The notes beneath the pieces are model-generated. The model had not been told where the DNA came from. It worked only from the letters and a program-made list of their open reading frames with translations, and ran no database searches. 64,000 nt of DNA, taken from UMGS363 sp964402055. GTDB lineage: Bacteria > Bacillota > Clostridia > Oscillospirales > Ruminococcaceae. Shown piece by piece: positions 5,778-15,077 of this stretch; the stretch's first letter is position 1; each line of letters opens with the position of its first letter. The stretch is from positions 1 through 64,000 of the forward strand of contig CAYOAV010000002.1 in the NCBI GenBank assembly GCA_964402055.1. The letters are read 5' to 3'. The translations under genes were made by a program, and so were the position numbers.

Positions 5778-8036
5778 TTAACTATTTGTCTTTTTATTCG
5801 TTGATGTGTCCTCATCGTCCTTGTGGTTGCCTGAACACATTTCGGGAATGTTGGTGCTTTTATAGTAGCCAACGCTTGATGTCGGGCAGGTTCCGCTTGC
5901 AAGCTTGCCTGTTTTTGTGCAATAGTAAAGCTCCTGTACGTCACTGCATTCGGGAAATTCCTTGGTAGGACCAGCGTCAGCAATGTCACCGAAAACATTT
6001 TTCCATACTACGGACGAGCTGTAATATGTTCCAGTCGGAATTTCCTTAGGATCATCATAGCCGTACCAAATGCCGCTTACATAATCGGGAGTACAGCCGA
6101 CAAAGGAAAGATCCTTCCAGTTCTGCGATGTACCTGTTTTGCCGACAAGGGGAGTATTAGCGAGCTTAGCGGCTCTACCTGTACCGTTAGGTCCTTCAAT
6201 AACAGTCTGCAAAAGCTTGTTCATAACATAAGCACTTTCCTTACTGATTGCCTGAATTGGCGTATATTTATGCTGGAGAACAACTTTACCGTTTGAATCG
6301 AGAACCTGTGTGTAAGAGGTTGGTTCATAATATTTACCGCCGTTTCCGAATACCTGATATGCGGCAACCAATTCTTCAAGCGTCATACCATCCGTTAAAG
6401 CACCGACAGAAAGCGGAGCAAGGTCTGCATCCTGTGCCGTCAGAGTTGTGATATGGAATTTATTCTGTAGGAAATCAAAAACAGCCTGCGGAGTTTCCAT
6501 TTCAATAAGCTGTGCAGGAATTGTGTTGAGAGAACGCTGTAATGCTTGGAATGTGAAATACCCAGCATAGTCATATGTCTTAGAATTATAGTTATATGGC
6601 CATGTTCTTTTTACGCCTGTTTCTTCGTCAATAATTTCTGTAACAGGTTTATTTGTGAAAACAGTTGACCATGTTATAAGGTCGTTTTCGATCGCATAAC
6701 CGTATGATGTTATAGGCTTTATGCAAGAACCGGGGGAACGCTTAGCTCTTGTTGCACGGTTTCTGATCATTGACTGACCCTTTGTACCGATTCCTCCGAC
6801 AACAGCCTTGATATTTCCTTGATAATCCATACATATAAATGATGCCTGTGGAGGATCAAGCAATACATTTTCCGAAAAATTTGTATAATCCTGGAATTTT
6901 GCTTCAAGCTCTTCCTGCATTGCAATGTCAACAGTTGTGTATATTTCATAACCGCCGTTATAAAGCTTGTCGCTTGCTTCATTATAATCGATTCCGTAAA
7001 GATCCTCAAAATCAAGAATTACATCACGGATAACCATATCGACAAACCAGTTCTGAACAGTATCCTCGCCGTCTTCATATTTAGCGTTCTGATCAACAAA
7101 AACTATTTCCTCGTTAAGAGCTTCTTCATATTGTTTTTTTGAGATAACAGCATTTTTATACATTGCGGCAAGAACAAGCTTTTGTCTTTCAAGGCAGAGA
7201 TCCTTGCCGTAAACAGTTTCACCGTCTGCGTTTGTCGTTACAGCGAACGGATTATTTACCTCTGGATTTTTAGGAATACCTGCAAGGCAAGCACCCTCGG
7301 CGATAGTAAGCTCGGAAACGTCCTTGCCGAAATATTTCAGCGAAGCTGCCTGAATGCCTGAGGTACTTCCGCCGAAGCCGATGTAGTTCAGATATGCTTC
7401 AAGAATATCTGTTTTCGGGCAATATTTTTCAAGAGTAGCCGCACGGAATATCTCACGGATTTTTCTATCCCATTTTATATCAGCGTCACCGGTAACGTTT
7501 TTTACAAGCTGCTGAGTAATTGTCGAAGCACCCTGACGGCCCCACATATGGAGTATTTCGTTTATAAAGGCTGTGAAGGTACGCTTCCAGTCAACTCCGT
7601 AATGCTCATAAAAACGCTCATCCTCAATGTAGACAAAAGCGTCCTGAACGTGCTGTGGGATCTGGTCTATCGTTACAGGTATTCTGTCAGCATTTCTGCT
7701 TATGCTTTTTAACTCGACAAGAGCGTCATTTTCATCATAACCATAGATAAAGGTAGTATAATCAAGGTCAAGATCGGAAAGAGAGATGTCAACAGCGTCC
7801 TGATCGGCGAACTGAAGCACATAAACCGTCAAAGCGGCGGCTATTATAGAGCCTGAAATTATAACGATCAGAAACAGCGAAAGAATAGTAGTTCCGACAA
7901 TAGCGAAGAATTTTTTTACAGGGTGGACTTTTTTCTTTGAACGTTTTTTGCGTTTTTTCGGAGAGCTATGCTTAGGAGCTTCATTTTCCTGCTCCGTGAT
8001 AATCTCTTGATTTTCGTCGGGATATTGATTTTGCAT
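5778..8036 (-). CDS. Class A penicillin-binding protein (PBP1A type)
   Basis: A bifunctional enzyme that polymerises glycan strands and cross-links peptides on the outer face of the membrane. Order in the 752-residue product: a cytosolic tail rich in Lys and Arg (about 20-42), one membrane segment (about 43-73), a GT51 transglycosylase with EDERFYEHYG (about 138) and GASTITQQLVKN, then a transpeptidase with SCIK (active Ser near 434), SLN and KTGT (about 631). ATG 8036 is chosen for the AAAGGAA site 8 nt upstream; longer in-frame starts up to 8075 have none. The gene has its own promoter and is followed by a stem-loop. Confidence 0.95.
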   Translation of the reverse strand: MQNQYPDENQEIITEQENEAPKHSSPKKRKKRSKKKVHPVKKFFAIVGTTILSLFLIVIISGSIIAAALTVYVLQFADQDAVDISLSDLDLDYTTFIYGYDENDALVELKSISRNADRIPVTIDQIPQHVQDAFVYIEDERFYEHYGVDWKRTFTAFINEILHMWGRQGASTITQQLVKNVTGDADIKWDRKIREIFRAATLEKYCPKTDILEAYLNYIGFGGSTSGIQAASLKYFGKDVSELTIAEGACLAGIPKNPEVNNPFAVTTNADGETVYGKDLCLERQKLVLAAMYKNAVISKKQYEEALNEEIVFVDQNAKYEDGEDTVQNWFVDMVIRDVILDFEDLYGIDYNEASDKLYNGGYEIYTTVDIAMQEELEAKFQDYTNFSENVLLDPPQASFICMDYQGNIKAVVGGIGTKGQSMIRNRATRAKRSPGSCIKPITSYGYAIENDLITWSTVFTNKPVTEIIDEETGVKRTWPYNYNSKTYDYAGYFTFQALQRSLNTIPAQLIEMETPQAVFDFLQNKFHITTLTAQDADLAPLSVGALTDGMTLEELVAAYQVFGNGGKYYEPTSYTQVLDSNGKVVLQHKYTPIQAISKESAYVMNKLLQTVIEGPNGTGRAAKLANTPLVGKTGTSQNWKDLSFVGCTPDYVSGIWYGYDDPKEIPTGTYYSSSVVWKNVFGDIADAGPTKEFPECSDVQELYYCTKTGKLASGTCPTSSVGYYKSTNIPEMCSGNHKDDEDTSTNKKTNS

Positions 8037-8095
8037 TTGGGAATTCCTTTCTGAAAACATATTCATAACAGGCAAATTTTAACTTATTAATATTA

Positions 8096-8124
8096 ATTAT
8101 ACCACATATTTTTTAAAAAGTTAA
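8096..8124 (-). promoter_or_regulatory. Promoter of the PBP gene
   Basis: On the minus strand, TTAACT (plus 8119-8124) and TATAAT (plus 8096-8101), spacer 17 nt. Confidence 0.65.
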
Positions 8125-8206
8125 GCATATATCTGAATTGTAACATATTTTTATTTTTTTGTTAATTTTACAAGAGAAAAACAAGTCTTTATTATTATCT
8201 TTGCAC

Positions 8207-8246
8207 AAAAAAGGATATGCCGCCGACATTATCGTGCAACATATCC
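8207..8246 (-). terminator. Terminator after pyrB
   Basis: On the minus strand an 11-bp stem containing G-U pairs (plus 8213-8223 with 8236-8246) runs into six T (the A run at plus 8207-8212). Confidence 0.8.
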
Positions 8247-8252
8247 CCATTT

Positions 8253-9338
8253 TTAATGTTTTATCAGAACACGCTCATCGCAGTATTCACATTCAAGAGT
8301 ATCGCCGTTTCCTCTGAAGAATTTAGGCAGATAATACTCACGGTTTGTAATGCAGTTTTTGTTTGTGCAATTTACACTGCGATGTTCCTCACCCTTTATG
8401 AGCGTAGATGAAGACTTGCTGTTCAAAATCGTCATAATAAGAGCCATTCTGACGTACATTCCGTATTTTGCCTGCTTGAAGTACATTGCTCTCGGGTCAT
8501 CGTCAACAGCTATTGCGATCTCGTCAACTCTGGGCAGAGGGTGGAGGACTATCAGGTCTTTTTTAGCCTTTGACATTTTTTCCGTATCAAGGCAATATAC
8601 ATTTTTTTGCTTTTCGTATTCATCAGGGTCGGAAAAACGTTCACGCTGTATTCTTGTCATATAAAGTATGTCAAGCGTGCCGATGACTTCTTCAAGTGTG
8701 TCAACCTCGCAGAATTCACAGCCGTTAGCCTTAAGAATATCCTTTATGTAAAACGGCAGACGAAGCTCGGGAGTTGATATAAACACAAATTTATTACCCT
8801 TATAGCAGGACATAGCCTTGCAGAGCGAATGAACTGTACGTCCGTTTTTTAAGTCGCCGCAAAATCCGATAGTATGATTTTCAAGTGTACCCTTTTCAAC
8901 ATAAAGCGTCAGCAGATCTGTAAGAGTTTGAGTCGGGTGAAGATGACCGCCGTCGCCTGCGTTTATTATCGGACATTCAGCGGTAAGTGCGGCAGCCTTT
9001 GCAGAGCCTTCAAGCGGGTGGCGCATAACCATTATATCTGCATATCCTGAAACTATTTTAGTTGTGTCCTTAAGGTTTTCTCCCTTTGCAACGGAGGAAG
9101 TTGCAGGATTGTCAAAACCGATTATAGTTCCGCCAAGACGGAGCATTGCCGTCTGAAATGACATCTGCGTTCTTGTGGACGGCTCATAGAACAGTGTCGC
9201 CATTATTTTTCCATCGCATTCATGGGCGTATTTCTGCGGATTTTCAGCAATTTTTGCTCCGAGAGAAACAACATCGTTCCACCATGATACGGGGAGGTCG
9301 TTAAGATCGATGAGATTGGTAAACTTTGAAATTACCAT
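8253..9338 (-). CDS. pyrB: Aspartate carbamoyltransferase with PyrI-like zinc tail
   Basis: Catalyses carbamoyl phosphate plus L-aspartate to carbamoyl aspartate, the committed step of pyrimidine synthesis. The catalytic chain has FYEPSTRTQMSF (carbamoyl-phosphate loop), SSVAKGENLKDT (80s loop), HPTQTLTDLLT and HPLPRVDEIA. After about residue 310 comes an extra domain with Cys324, Cys329, Cys350 and Cys353 (CTNKNC then CEYC), very like the zinc domain of the regulatory subunit PyrI but without its nucleotide-binding domain. ATG 9338 follows GAAAGGA; an ATG at 9356 overlaps that site. The other pyr genes are absent here. Confidence 0.95.
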   Translation of the reverse strand: MVISKFTNLIDLNDLPVSWWNDVVSLGAKIAENPQKYAHECDGKIMATLFYEPSTRTQMSFQTAMLRLGGTIIGFDNPATSSVAKGENLKDTTKIVSGYADIMVMRHPLEGSAKAAALTAECPIINAGDGGHLHPTQTLTDLLTLYVEKGTLENHTIGFCGDLKNGRTVHSLCKAMSCYKGNKFVFISTPELRLPFYIKDILKANGCEFCEVDTLEEVIGTLDILYMTRIQRERFSDPDEYEKQKNVYCLDTEKMSKAKKDLIVLHPLPRVDEIAIAVDDDPRAMYFKQAKYGMYVRMALIMTILNSKSSSTLIKGEEHRSVNCTNKNCITNREYYLPKFFRGNGDTLECEYCDERVLIKH

Positions 9339-9370
9339 ATTAAACAATCCTTTCATTTCATATCTTTAAT

Positions 9371-9399
9371 ATTCTATCACAAATAAAATCGTTATTCAA
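9371..9399 (-). promoter_or_regulatory. Promoter of pyrB
   Basis: On the minus strand, TTGAAT (plus 9394-9399) and TAGAAT (plus 9371-9376), 17-nt spacer. The leader of about 25 nt is too short for a PyrR-type attenuator. Confidence 0.75.
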
Positions 9400-9410
9400 T
9401 AGTTTTCGAC

Positions 9411-9444
9411 AAAAAAATCACGCAATTCATAGAACTGCGTGATT
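9411..9444 (-). terminator. Terminator after the GH31 gene
   Basis: ATCACGCAATTC with GAACTGCGTGAT (plus 9417-9428 and 9432-9443, one G-U/A-C position) followed on the minus strand by seven T. Confidence 0.85.
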
Positions 9445-9452
9445 TATCTTTA

Positions 9453-11783
9453 TCAGAGTGAGATTTTTCCGTCAGAATTTGCAGGAACTTCAACAGTTTT
9501 GCCGCCTGAAACAGTGATCTTGAACGGAGAAGCATTCTTTGTGAATGTTACGTCAATTGTGCCGTTGTTATTAACAGCAGTCAGCTCAAGAACCTTGTTG
9601 GAATCGGTATCATAAATAGTGCAGGAAGCGGATTTGCCGTTTTCAAGCTCATAAATAACGATCTCAGCGTTGTTGAGGTAATCATATTCAAAATTCTTTT
9701 CAAAATCGCCGTATGCGATAATGCTGTTAGGCTTTGCAAGGCAGGGGAGTGAGAAATAGTCAAACTTTTCGTTGTAATATTTTCCACCCTCATACTTCTT
9801 GCCGCTGATAATATCAGTCCAAACGCCCTCGGGAACATAGAATTCAGCGGTGCCTTCCTCGTTAAATACAGGAGCAACGAGAACGTTGTCACCGAACATA
9901 TACTGTCTGTCAAGGTAGAGGCAAGCAGGATCGTCAGCGTAATCAATAACCATAGCTCTCATCATAGGAATACCTGTGGTAGAGGTCTTGTTAGCCTGCG
10001 CCCAAATATATGGCATCATCTTACCCTTAAGCTTGGTGAAGAAGCGGAGAACATCAACTGATTCCTCATCGAAGAGCCATGGAACTCTGTAAGAGGAGTT
10101 GCCGTGAAGTCTTGAATGAGTAGAGAACAAACCGAAGGCTGCCCATCTCTTATAAATATCAGGAGTTGCAGTTGCTTCAAAGCCGCTCATATCGTGGCTG
10201 AAGTAGCCGAAGCCTGAAGAGCAGAGTGAAAGACCGCCACGGAGTGTTTCAGCCATTGATGTATATTCAGCAGAGCAGTCGCCGCCCCAGTGAACAGGGA
10301 ACTTCTGACCGCCAACTGTTGCCGAACGAGCAAACAGGCAAGCCTTATTTTCACCGTAATATTCCTTAAGGACGTTGAAAACAGTCTTATTGTAAAGGTA
10401 GGTGTAGTAGTTGTGCATTGCGATAGGATCTGAACCGTCATAGTATGTGACATTAGTTGGGATTCTCTCGCCGAAGTCAGTCTTGAAGCAGTCAACACCC
10501 ATTTCGCAAAGCTTTCTGAGCATACCAGCATACCATTCGCAAGCCTTAGGGTTGGTGAAGTCAACAATTGCCATACCAGGCTGCCACATATCGCACTGGA
10601 AAACGCTTCCGTCAGGATTTTTGATGAAATAGCCATTCTTCTTACCCTCATCGAATAAAGCTGAACGCTGTGCGATATAAGGATTGATCCATACGCATAT
10701 TTCAAGTCCCTTTGCCTTAAGACGCTTGAGCATTGCGGCAGGGTCAGGGAACTGACGCTTATCCCATTCAAAGTTACACCATTCAAATTCCTTCATCCAG
10801 AAGCAGTCGAAATGGAATACCTGGAGAGGAATATCTCTTTCAGCCATACCATCGATGAAGGAAGTAACTGTTTCCTCATCATAATTTGTAGTGAAAGATG
10901 TTGTAAGCCATAGACCAAAGGTATATGCTGGGGGAAGAGCAGGCTTACCTGTGAGTGTAGTATAGTTGGTAAGAACCTCGCCGAGATTTTCGCCGCCTAT
11001 CATAAAATATTCAAGCTTTTCACCGGGAACAGTGAAAGAAACCTTTGAAACTGTGTCAGAAGCTACCTCGTAGGAAACCTTGTCCGAGGAATTAACGAAA
11101 ACGCCGTAGCCTCTTGATGAAATATAGAAAGGAATGGATTTATATGACTGATCGCAGCAAGTGCCGCCGTCAGCGTTCCATGTTTCAACATTCTGACCGT
11201 TCTTTACAAAGGTAGTGAATTTCTCGCCGAAGCCGTAAATACATTCGCCAACGGAAAGAGTAAGCTGTTCACGGAGATATGTGCTGCGTGAATCACGGGG
11301 ATAGGACCAGAATGTATCATCCTGTGTTGAGTTAAGTCTGCTTGAAACCTTGAACTGGCTCTCGTTTACGATAGTAGTAGCTCTCCAAGCACCGCCTGTA
11401 AGCTTCTTATCCTTGTAATAGAACTGCACGTTCCAGCTGTATTTGGAAATATGAACCTTTGTATTTCCAGCAACAAGCTCAACATAATCGTCACCGTCAA
11501 CGATTTCGGGAGTGAAGCCCTGATCCTCGTTAAGCTCGAATTTAGGCTGGTTGTCGAGAGTACCCATATAATGGTTGATAGAAACCTTGATAACGTCCTT
11601 CTGTGTGCAGGAGTATGTTATATCGAAAACAGGACCACCGAGGGTCATACCTCTGTTTTGGATATAATTGGTAGTTGCAAGGACGTTTATAAAGTTTTTG
11701 CCTGTTTTGATTTCATATGCCTGTGAAGCATAGTTTACGTCATAACCTTTTTGATTAAGCCAAAAGCCATCTGCGAATTTCAT
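9453..11783 (-). CDS. yicI: GH31 alpha-xylosidase (YicI type)
   Basis: A retaining glycosidase that removes alpha-linked xylose from the ends of xyloglucan-type oligosaccharides. The 776-residue chain matches YicI along its length: an N-terminal beta domain, (beta/alpha)8 core with KTDFGERIP (nucleophile Asp436) and HWGGDC (acid/base Asp502), then C-terminal beta domains. The 66-residue spacing of the two acids equals that in E. coli YicI. There is no signal peptide, so it should act on imported oligosaccharides. GAGGAGGA precedes ATG 11783. It is a single-gene unit with its own promoter and palindromic operator. Substrate assignment is by family. Confidence 0.92.
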   Translation of the reverse strand: MKFADGFWLNQKGYDVNYASQAYEIKTGKNFINVLATTNYIQNRGMTLGGPVFDITYSCTQKDVIKVSINHYMGTLDNQPKFELNEDQGFTPEIVDGDDYVELVAGNTKVHISKYSWNVQFYYKDKKLTGGAWRATTIVNESQFKVSSRLNSTQDDTFWSYPRDSRSTYLREQLTLSVGECIYGFGEKFTTFVKNGQNVETWNADGGTCCDQSYKSIPFYISSRGYGVFVNSSDKVSYEVASDTVSKVSFTVPGEKLEYFMIGGENLGEVLTNYTTLTGKPALPPAYTFGLWLTTSFTTNYDEETVTSFIDGMAERDIPLQVFHFDCFWMKEFEWCNFEWDKRQFPDPAAMLKRLKAKGLEICVWINPYIAQRSALFDEGKKNGYFIKNPDGSVFQCDMWQPGMAIVDFTNPKACEWYAGMLRKLCEMGVDCFKTDFGERIPTNVTYYDGSDPIAMHNYYTYLYNKTVFNVLKEYYGENKACLFARSATVGGQKFPVHWGGDCSAEYTSMAETLRGGLSLCSSGFGYFSHDMSGFEATATPDIYKRWAAFGLFSTHSRLHGNSSYRVPWLFDEESVDVLRFFTKLKGKMMPYIWAQANKTSTTGIPMMRAMVIDYADDPACLYLDRQYMFGDNVLVAPVFNEEGTAEFYVPEGVWTDIISGKKYEGGKYYNEKFDYFSLPCLAKPNSIIAYGDFEKNFEYDYLNNAEIVIYELENGKSASCTIYDTDSNKVLELTAVNNNGTIDVTFTKNASPFKITVSGGKTVEVPANSDGKISL

Positions 11784-11800
11784 GACAAAATCCTCCTCTT

Positions 11801-11816
11801 ATGTAATTGATTACAT
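11801..11816 (-). promoter_or_regulatory. Palindromic operator (LacI/CcpA-like) at the GH31 promoter
   Basis: ATGTAAT-TG-ATTACAT, two perfect 7-bp arms overlapping the edge of the -10 box and the expected transcription start. The inner 14 bp resemble the TGNAANCGNTNNCA sites of LacI-family regulators and CcpA, with TG in place of the central CG. Confidence 0.6.
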
Positions 11817-11843
11817 TGTACAACATACACATAAAAATTGCAA
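11815..11843 (-). promoter_or_regulatory. Promoter of the GH31 gene
   Basis: On the minus strand, TTGCAA (plus 11838-11843) and TACAAT (plus 11815-11820), 17-nt spacer. Confidence 0.75.
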
Positions 11844-11992
11844 GGGGTTTTCAAAATTTTATATTTTGTTCATATTTTTTATTATTCGGAATACAAGCCC
11901 TTTTATCGGCATATTATTATGTAAAGCGGTCGGGCGAGTGCTATGAAAAAGTAATATTGCCCAAAAAAAGATAAACTGCAAGGAGGAAACCT

Positions 11993-13534
11993 ATGGAAAT
12001 GAAAATCAACAGGGAGGAGCTTTGTTCTTCCGAGGTCATATTAAAAACAAAACAGGAACAATCAATAGAACTTGATTATGTTCTTCCTGATTATTATCCA
12101 GAAATATTCAGACTTTTAAAGCATTTTGTAACACCGTACATAGTATCCTATAATGTATCAGGCAGCAAGCTTACATATGAGCTTTGTGTATACATTAAAA
12201 TTAGCTATTCCGATAGTGAAAGTAATGCAATTCACGTTGTAGATCAGAAAATGATGTTTACAAAAACTGTCGAACTTGGAAGAATATGTGATTCTCCAAG
12301 AGTGAGGCTTGTTCCGACAGTAGATTATATTAATTGTCGTGCCGTAAATTCACGAAGAGTTGATATTCGAGGTGCAGTTTCCGTTGATATATGCGTGATT
12401 GATGAATGTAGAGGCGAGGTTGTTTGTGATGTATACGGAATGGGTATTGAGCTTGACAAAAAAACGGTTGAATATCCTGTCAGCAGGATTTTTTCTGAAA
12501 AACAGCTTACCGTTAATGATGATTTTGAGCTTGGTATATCCAAACCTGCTATAAATGATATTATTTACAGCAAAGCGTTTGTTTCCTCTATTGATAAAAA
12601 AATCATTGCAAATAAAGCTGTCACAAAAGGGGAAATAAGCATTGATATGCTTTACACCTGTGATGAAAGCAAAATAGAATCGCTGTCATTTACGCTTCCG
12701 TTTTCGCAGATAGTTGATATGGATGGACTTGACGATAGATTTGATTGCTATGTTGACGCTGATATCGTCAATTGTGAAATTACACCACGTTCAGACGGAG
12801 ATGGTAATACAAAGATTGTAGATTGTTCCATTTCTGTCAAGCTTAAATGTGCAGCAATTAGAATGGGTAGTGCAGAGCTTGTATGCGATGAATTTTCAAC
12901 GGAATATGAAACCTCTGATCAGCGTGAAAAAATCTGCTATGACGGCAAACCACAATGGATAAGTAACAGCGTTTTTTCCGTATGCACGGTTGATATGGGA
13001 GAAAATGAAATCGAAAGAGTTTATAGCGTAATATCAACCGTAAAGAGTTGCAGCTTTACAGTGTCTAAGGCTAAAGGTTCGCTTGAAGTTGAAGGTATGG
13101 TTTGCTGTACTGTTATTGCAGGTACGTCAGATGGTGAAATAATATTTAGTGACAAGGATTATAGCTTTACACATAGTATTCCGCTTGAAAAAGTATCAGA
13201 TGAATGTAATATTGATATGAAAGCTGTATCATCATCCTGCTCGTATAATATCGGTGCTGACGGAAAGATTGAGGTAAAGACAGAAGTTTGCTTAATCGGG
13301 AATATATGCTGTCTTGAATGTTCTGAATTTATTGTTGATATTTTTGCAGATGAAAATTCGCCCGTATCAAAGGAAAGTGAATGCACTATGAAGCTATATT
13401 TCTGTGAAAGCGGGGAAAGGCTTTGGGATATAGCAAAGCGTTTCCGTTCATCGTCTGAAAGAATTATTGATGAAAATGATATTGACGATGAAAATATCGT
13501 CAATGATATGATGTTGTTTATTCCAATGATATGA
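11993..13534 (+). CDS. sipL: SipL-like spore morphogenesis protein (SPOCS/DUF3794 plus LysM)
   Basis: This 513-residue protein has an N-terminal DUF3794/SPOCS region (QSIELDYVLPDYYPEIFRLL near 20-40), further related beta-rich segments, and a C-terminal LysM domain (about 466-513; ESGERLWDIAKRF). The architecture and size are those of C. difficile SipL, a protein needed for spore coat assembly whose LysM domain binds SpoIVA. It lies 14 bp upstream of spoIVA, which supports the match. No signal peptide is seen, as expected for a mother-cell protein. AAGGAGGAAA precedes ATG 11993. A weak sigma-E-like motif lies about 100 bp upstream. The symbol is assigned by architecture and context. Confidence 0.85.
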   Translation: MEMKINREELCSSEVILKTKQEQSIELDYVLPDYYPEIFRLLKHFVTPYIVSYNVSGSKLTYELCVYIKISYSDSESNAIHVVDQKMMFTKTVELGRICDSPRVRLVPTVDYINCRAVNSRRVDIRGAVSVDICVIDECRGEVVCDVYGMGIELDKKTVEYPVSRIFSEKQLTVNDDFELGISKPAINDIIYSKAFVSSIDKKIIANKAVTKGEISIDMLYTCDESKIESLSFTLPFSQIVDMDGLDDRFDCYVDADIVNCEITPRSDGDGNTKIVDCSISVKLKCAAIRMGSAELVCDEFSTEYETSDQREKICYDGKPQWISNSVFSVCTVDMGENEIERVYSVISTVKSCSFTVSKAKGSLEVEGMVCCTVIAGTSDGEIIFSDKDYSFTHSIPLEKVSDECNIDMKAVSSSCSYNIGADGKIEVKTEVCLIGNICCLECSEFIVDIFADENSPVSKESECTMKLYFCESGERLWDIAKRFRSSSERIIDENDIDDENIVNDMMLFIPMI

Positions 13535-13548
13535 CGGAGGGTAGAAAA

Positions 13549-15027
13549 ATGATAAATAATGATATATACAGCGATATTGCTGAGCGTACAGACGGCGATA
13601 TCTATATAGGTGTGGTAGGACCTGTCAGAACAGGAAAATCAACCTTCATAAAAAAATTTATGGAAACACTTGTAATTCCAAATATTTCAAGCGAATATCG
13701 CAAGGAACGTGCAATTGACGAGTTGCCGCAGTCAGCCGCAGGGAAAACCATTATGACGACAGAGCCAAAGTTTATTCCGGAGGAGGCGGCTGAGATAAAG
13801 CTATCCGATAATGCCGCTCTGAATGTGCGTATGATAGACTGCGTGGGATATATTGTTCCTGCGGCGATTGGTTATATTGAAAATGAAGCTCCGAGAATGG
13901 TTATGACGCCGTGGTTTGATGAGGAAATACCCTTTGCTATGGCGGCAGAGCTTGGAACGCAGAAGGTGATTAAGGAACATTCAACAATCGGTCTTGTCGT
14001 AACGACTGACGGAAGTATAACCGACATTCCCCGTGAGGAATACAGCGATGCAGAGGAACGTGTTATCAATGAGCTTAACTCGATAAATAAGCCGTTCGTT
14101 GTAATTCTTAACTGTCTTGATCCTGAATGTGAAGCATCAAAATCGCTTGCGATAAAGCTTCAGGAAAAGTATAAAACGCCAGTTTTGCCTGTGAACTGTC
14201 TTGAGCTTGACGAACAGGGAATATCTGATATTTTAAGGCAGGTATTGTACGCTTTTCCTGTGAAAGAGATAAATATTTCCATACCCAAATGGGTCACATC
14301 ACTTGAAAAGGAGCATTGGCTCAAAAGCAATATCGTTACAGCGATACGTTCAGCGGCTGAAAACATAAGGCATATACGGGATATAACTGATTTTTCGGGA
14401 AAAATGAAAAATGACGAGTATATATGCAATGTCGAAATTACTGGAATAGACCTTGGAAAGGGAAGTGCAGATATAAAGTTCGACTTAAACAGCGGATTGT
14501 TTTATAAGATACTCGGCGAGCAGACAGGACTTGAAATTGATAGTGATAACGACCTTATGCCGCTAATAAAAGAGCTTATTTCAATCAAAAAGAAGTATGA
14601 AAAGGTCGAAAACGCACTTAATGAGGTTGAAGCGACTGGATATGGAATAGTTATGCCCGATATTGACGATCTTTCACTTGAAGAGCCTGAAATTGTGAAG
14701 CAGGGCGGAAAATACGGCGTTCGTCTGAAAGCGTCAGCACCGTCAATACATATGATGAAAGCAGATATTGTAACGGAGGTAAATCCGATAGTTGGCTCTG
14801 AAAAGCAATCGGAGGAGCTGATAATGTATCTTATGAATGATTTTAATGATGATCCTGTAAAAATCTGGAATTCCAATATATTCGGGAAGTCACTTCATGA
14901 GCTTGTCAACGAGGGACTTCATAATAAGCTTTATAAAATGCCTGTTAACGCACGCTTAAAGCTGCAGGAAACCCTTGAACGCATTATAAATGAGGGTTGT
15001 GGTGGACTTATCTGCTTCATACTTTAA
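13549..15027 (+). CDS. spoIVA: Stage IV sporulation protein A (coat morphogenetic ATPase)
   Basis: SpoIVA polymerises on the forespore surface, using ATP, to form the basement layer of the spore coat. The 492-residue length equals that of the B. subtilis protein. A Walker A motif GPVRTGKST (24-32) follows a typical start (INNDIYSDIAERTDGDIYIG); NCLDPE and the C-terminal end GGLICFIL are conserved. ATG 13549 is chosen for GGAGG at 13536-13540; an upstream in-frame ATG at 13531 overlaps the sipL stop and lacks a site. Co-transcription with sipL in the mother cell is likely. A terminator follows. Confidence 0.97.
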   Translation: MINNDIYSDIAERTDGDIYIGVVGPVRTGKSTFIKKFMETLVIPNISSEYRKERAIDELPQSAAGKTIMTTEPKFIPEEAAEIKLSDNAALNVRMIDCVGYIVPAAIGYIENEAPRMVMTPWFDEEIPFAMAAELGTQKVIKEHSTIGLVVTTDGSITDIPREEYSDAEERVINELNSINKPFVVILNCLDPECEASKSLAIKLQEKYKTPVLPVNCLELDEQGISDILRQVLYAFPVKEINISIPKWVTSLEKEHWLKSNIVTAIRSAAENIRHIRDITDFSGKMKNDEYICNVEITGIDLGKGSADIKFDLNSGLFYKILGEQTGLEIDSDNDLMPLIKELISIKKKYEKVENALNEVEATGYGIVMPDIDDLSLEEPEIVKQGGKYGVRLKASAPSIHMMKADIVTEVNPIVGSEKQSEELIMYLMNDFNDDPVKIWNSNIFGKSLHELVNEGLHNKLYKMPVNARLKLQETLERIINEGCGGLICFIL

Positions 15028-15030
15028 AGA

Positions 15031-15073
15031 AAAGCACCGAAACGATGATTCGCTTCGGTGCTTTGAAATTTTT
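15031..15073. terminator. Bidirectional terminator between spoIVA and the repeat-protein gene
   Basis: AAAGCACCGAA (15031-15041) pairs perfectly with TTCGGTGCTTT (15054-15064); T-rich DNA follows on the plus side and the minus side also ends in T. It separates two convergent genes. Confidence 0.85.
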
Positions 15074-15077
15074 GGGG

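Noticed and set aside
8405..9338. Altered carbamoyl-phosphate loop in PyrB (STRTQ instead of STRTR) as a sign of inactivity
   Set aside because: The last position of this loop varies among active enzymes (B. subtilis has Lys), and all other catalytic blocks are intact.
11885..11930. Sigma-E promoter of sipL
   Set aside because: A CATATTATTAT block with an upstream ATAC at plausible spacing is visible, but AT-rich DNA gives such matches easily; not listed as a feature.
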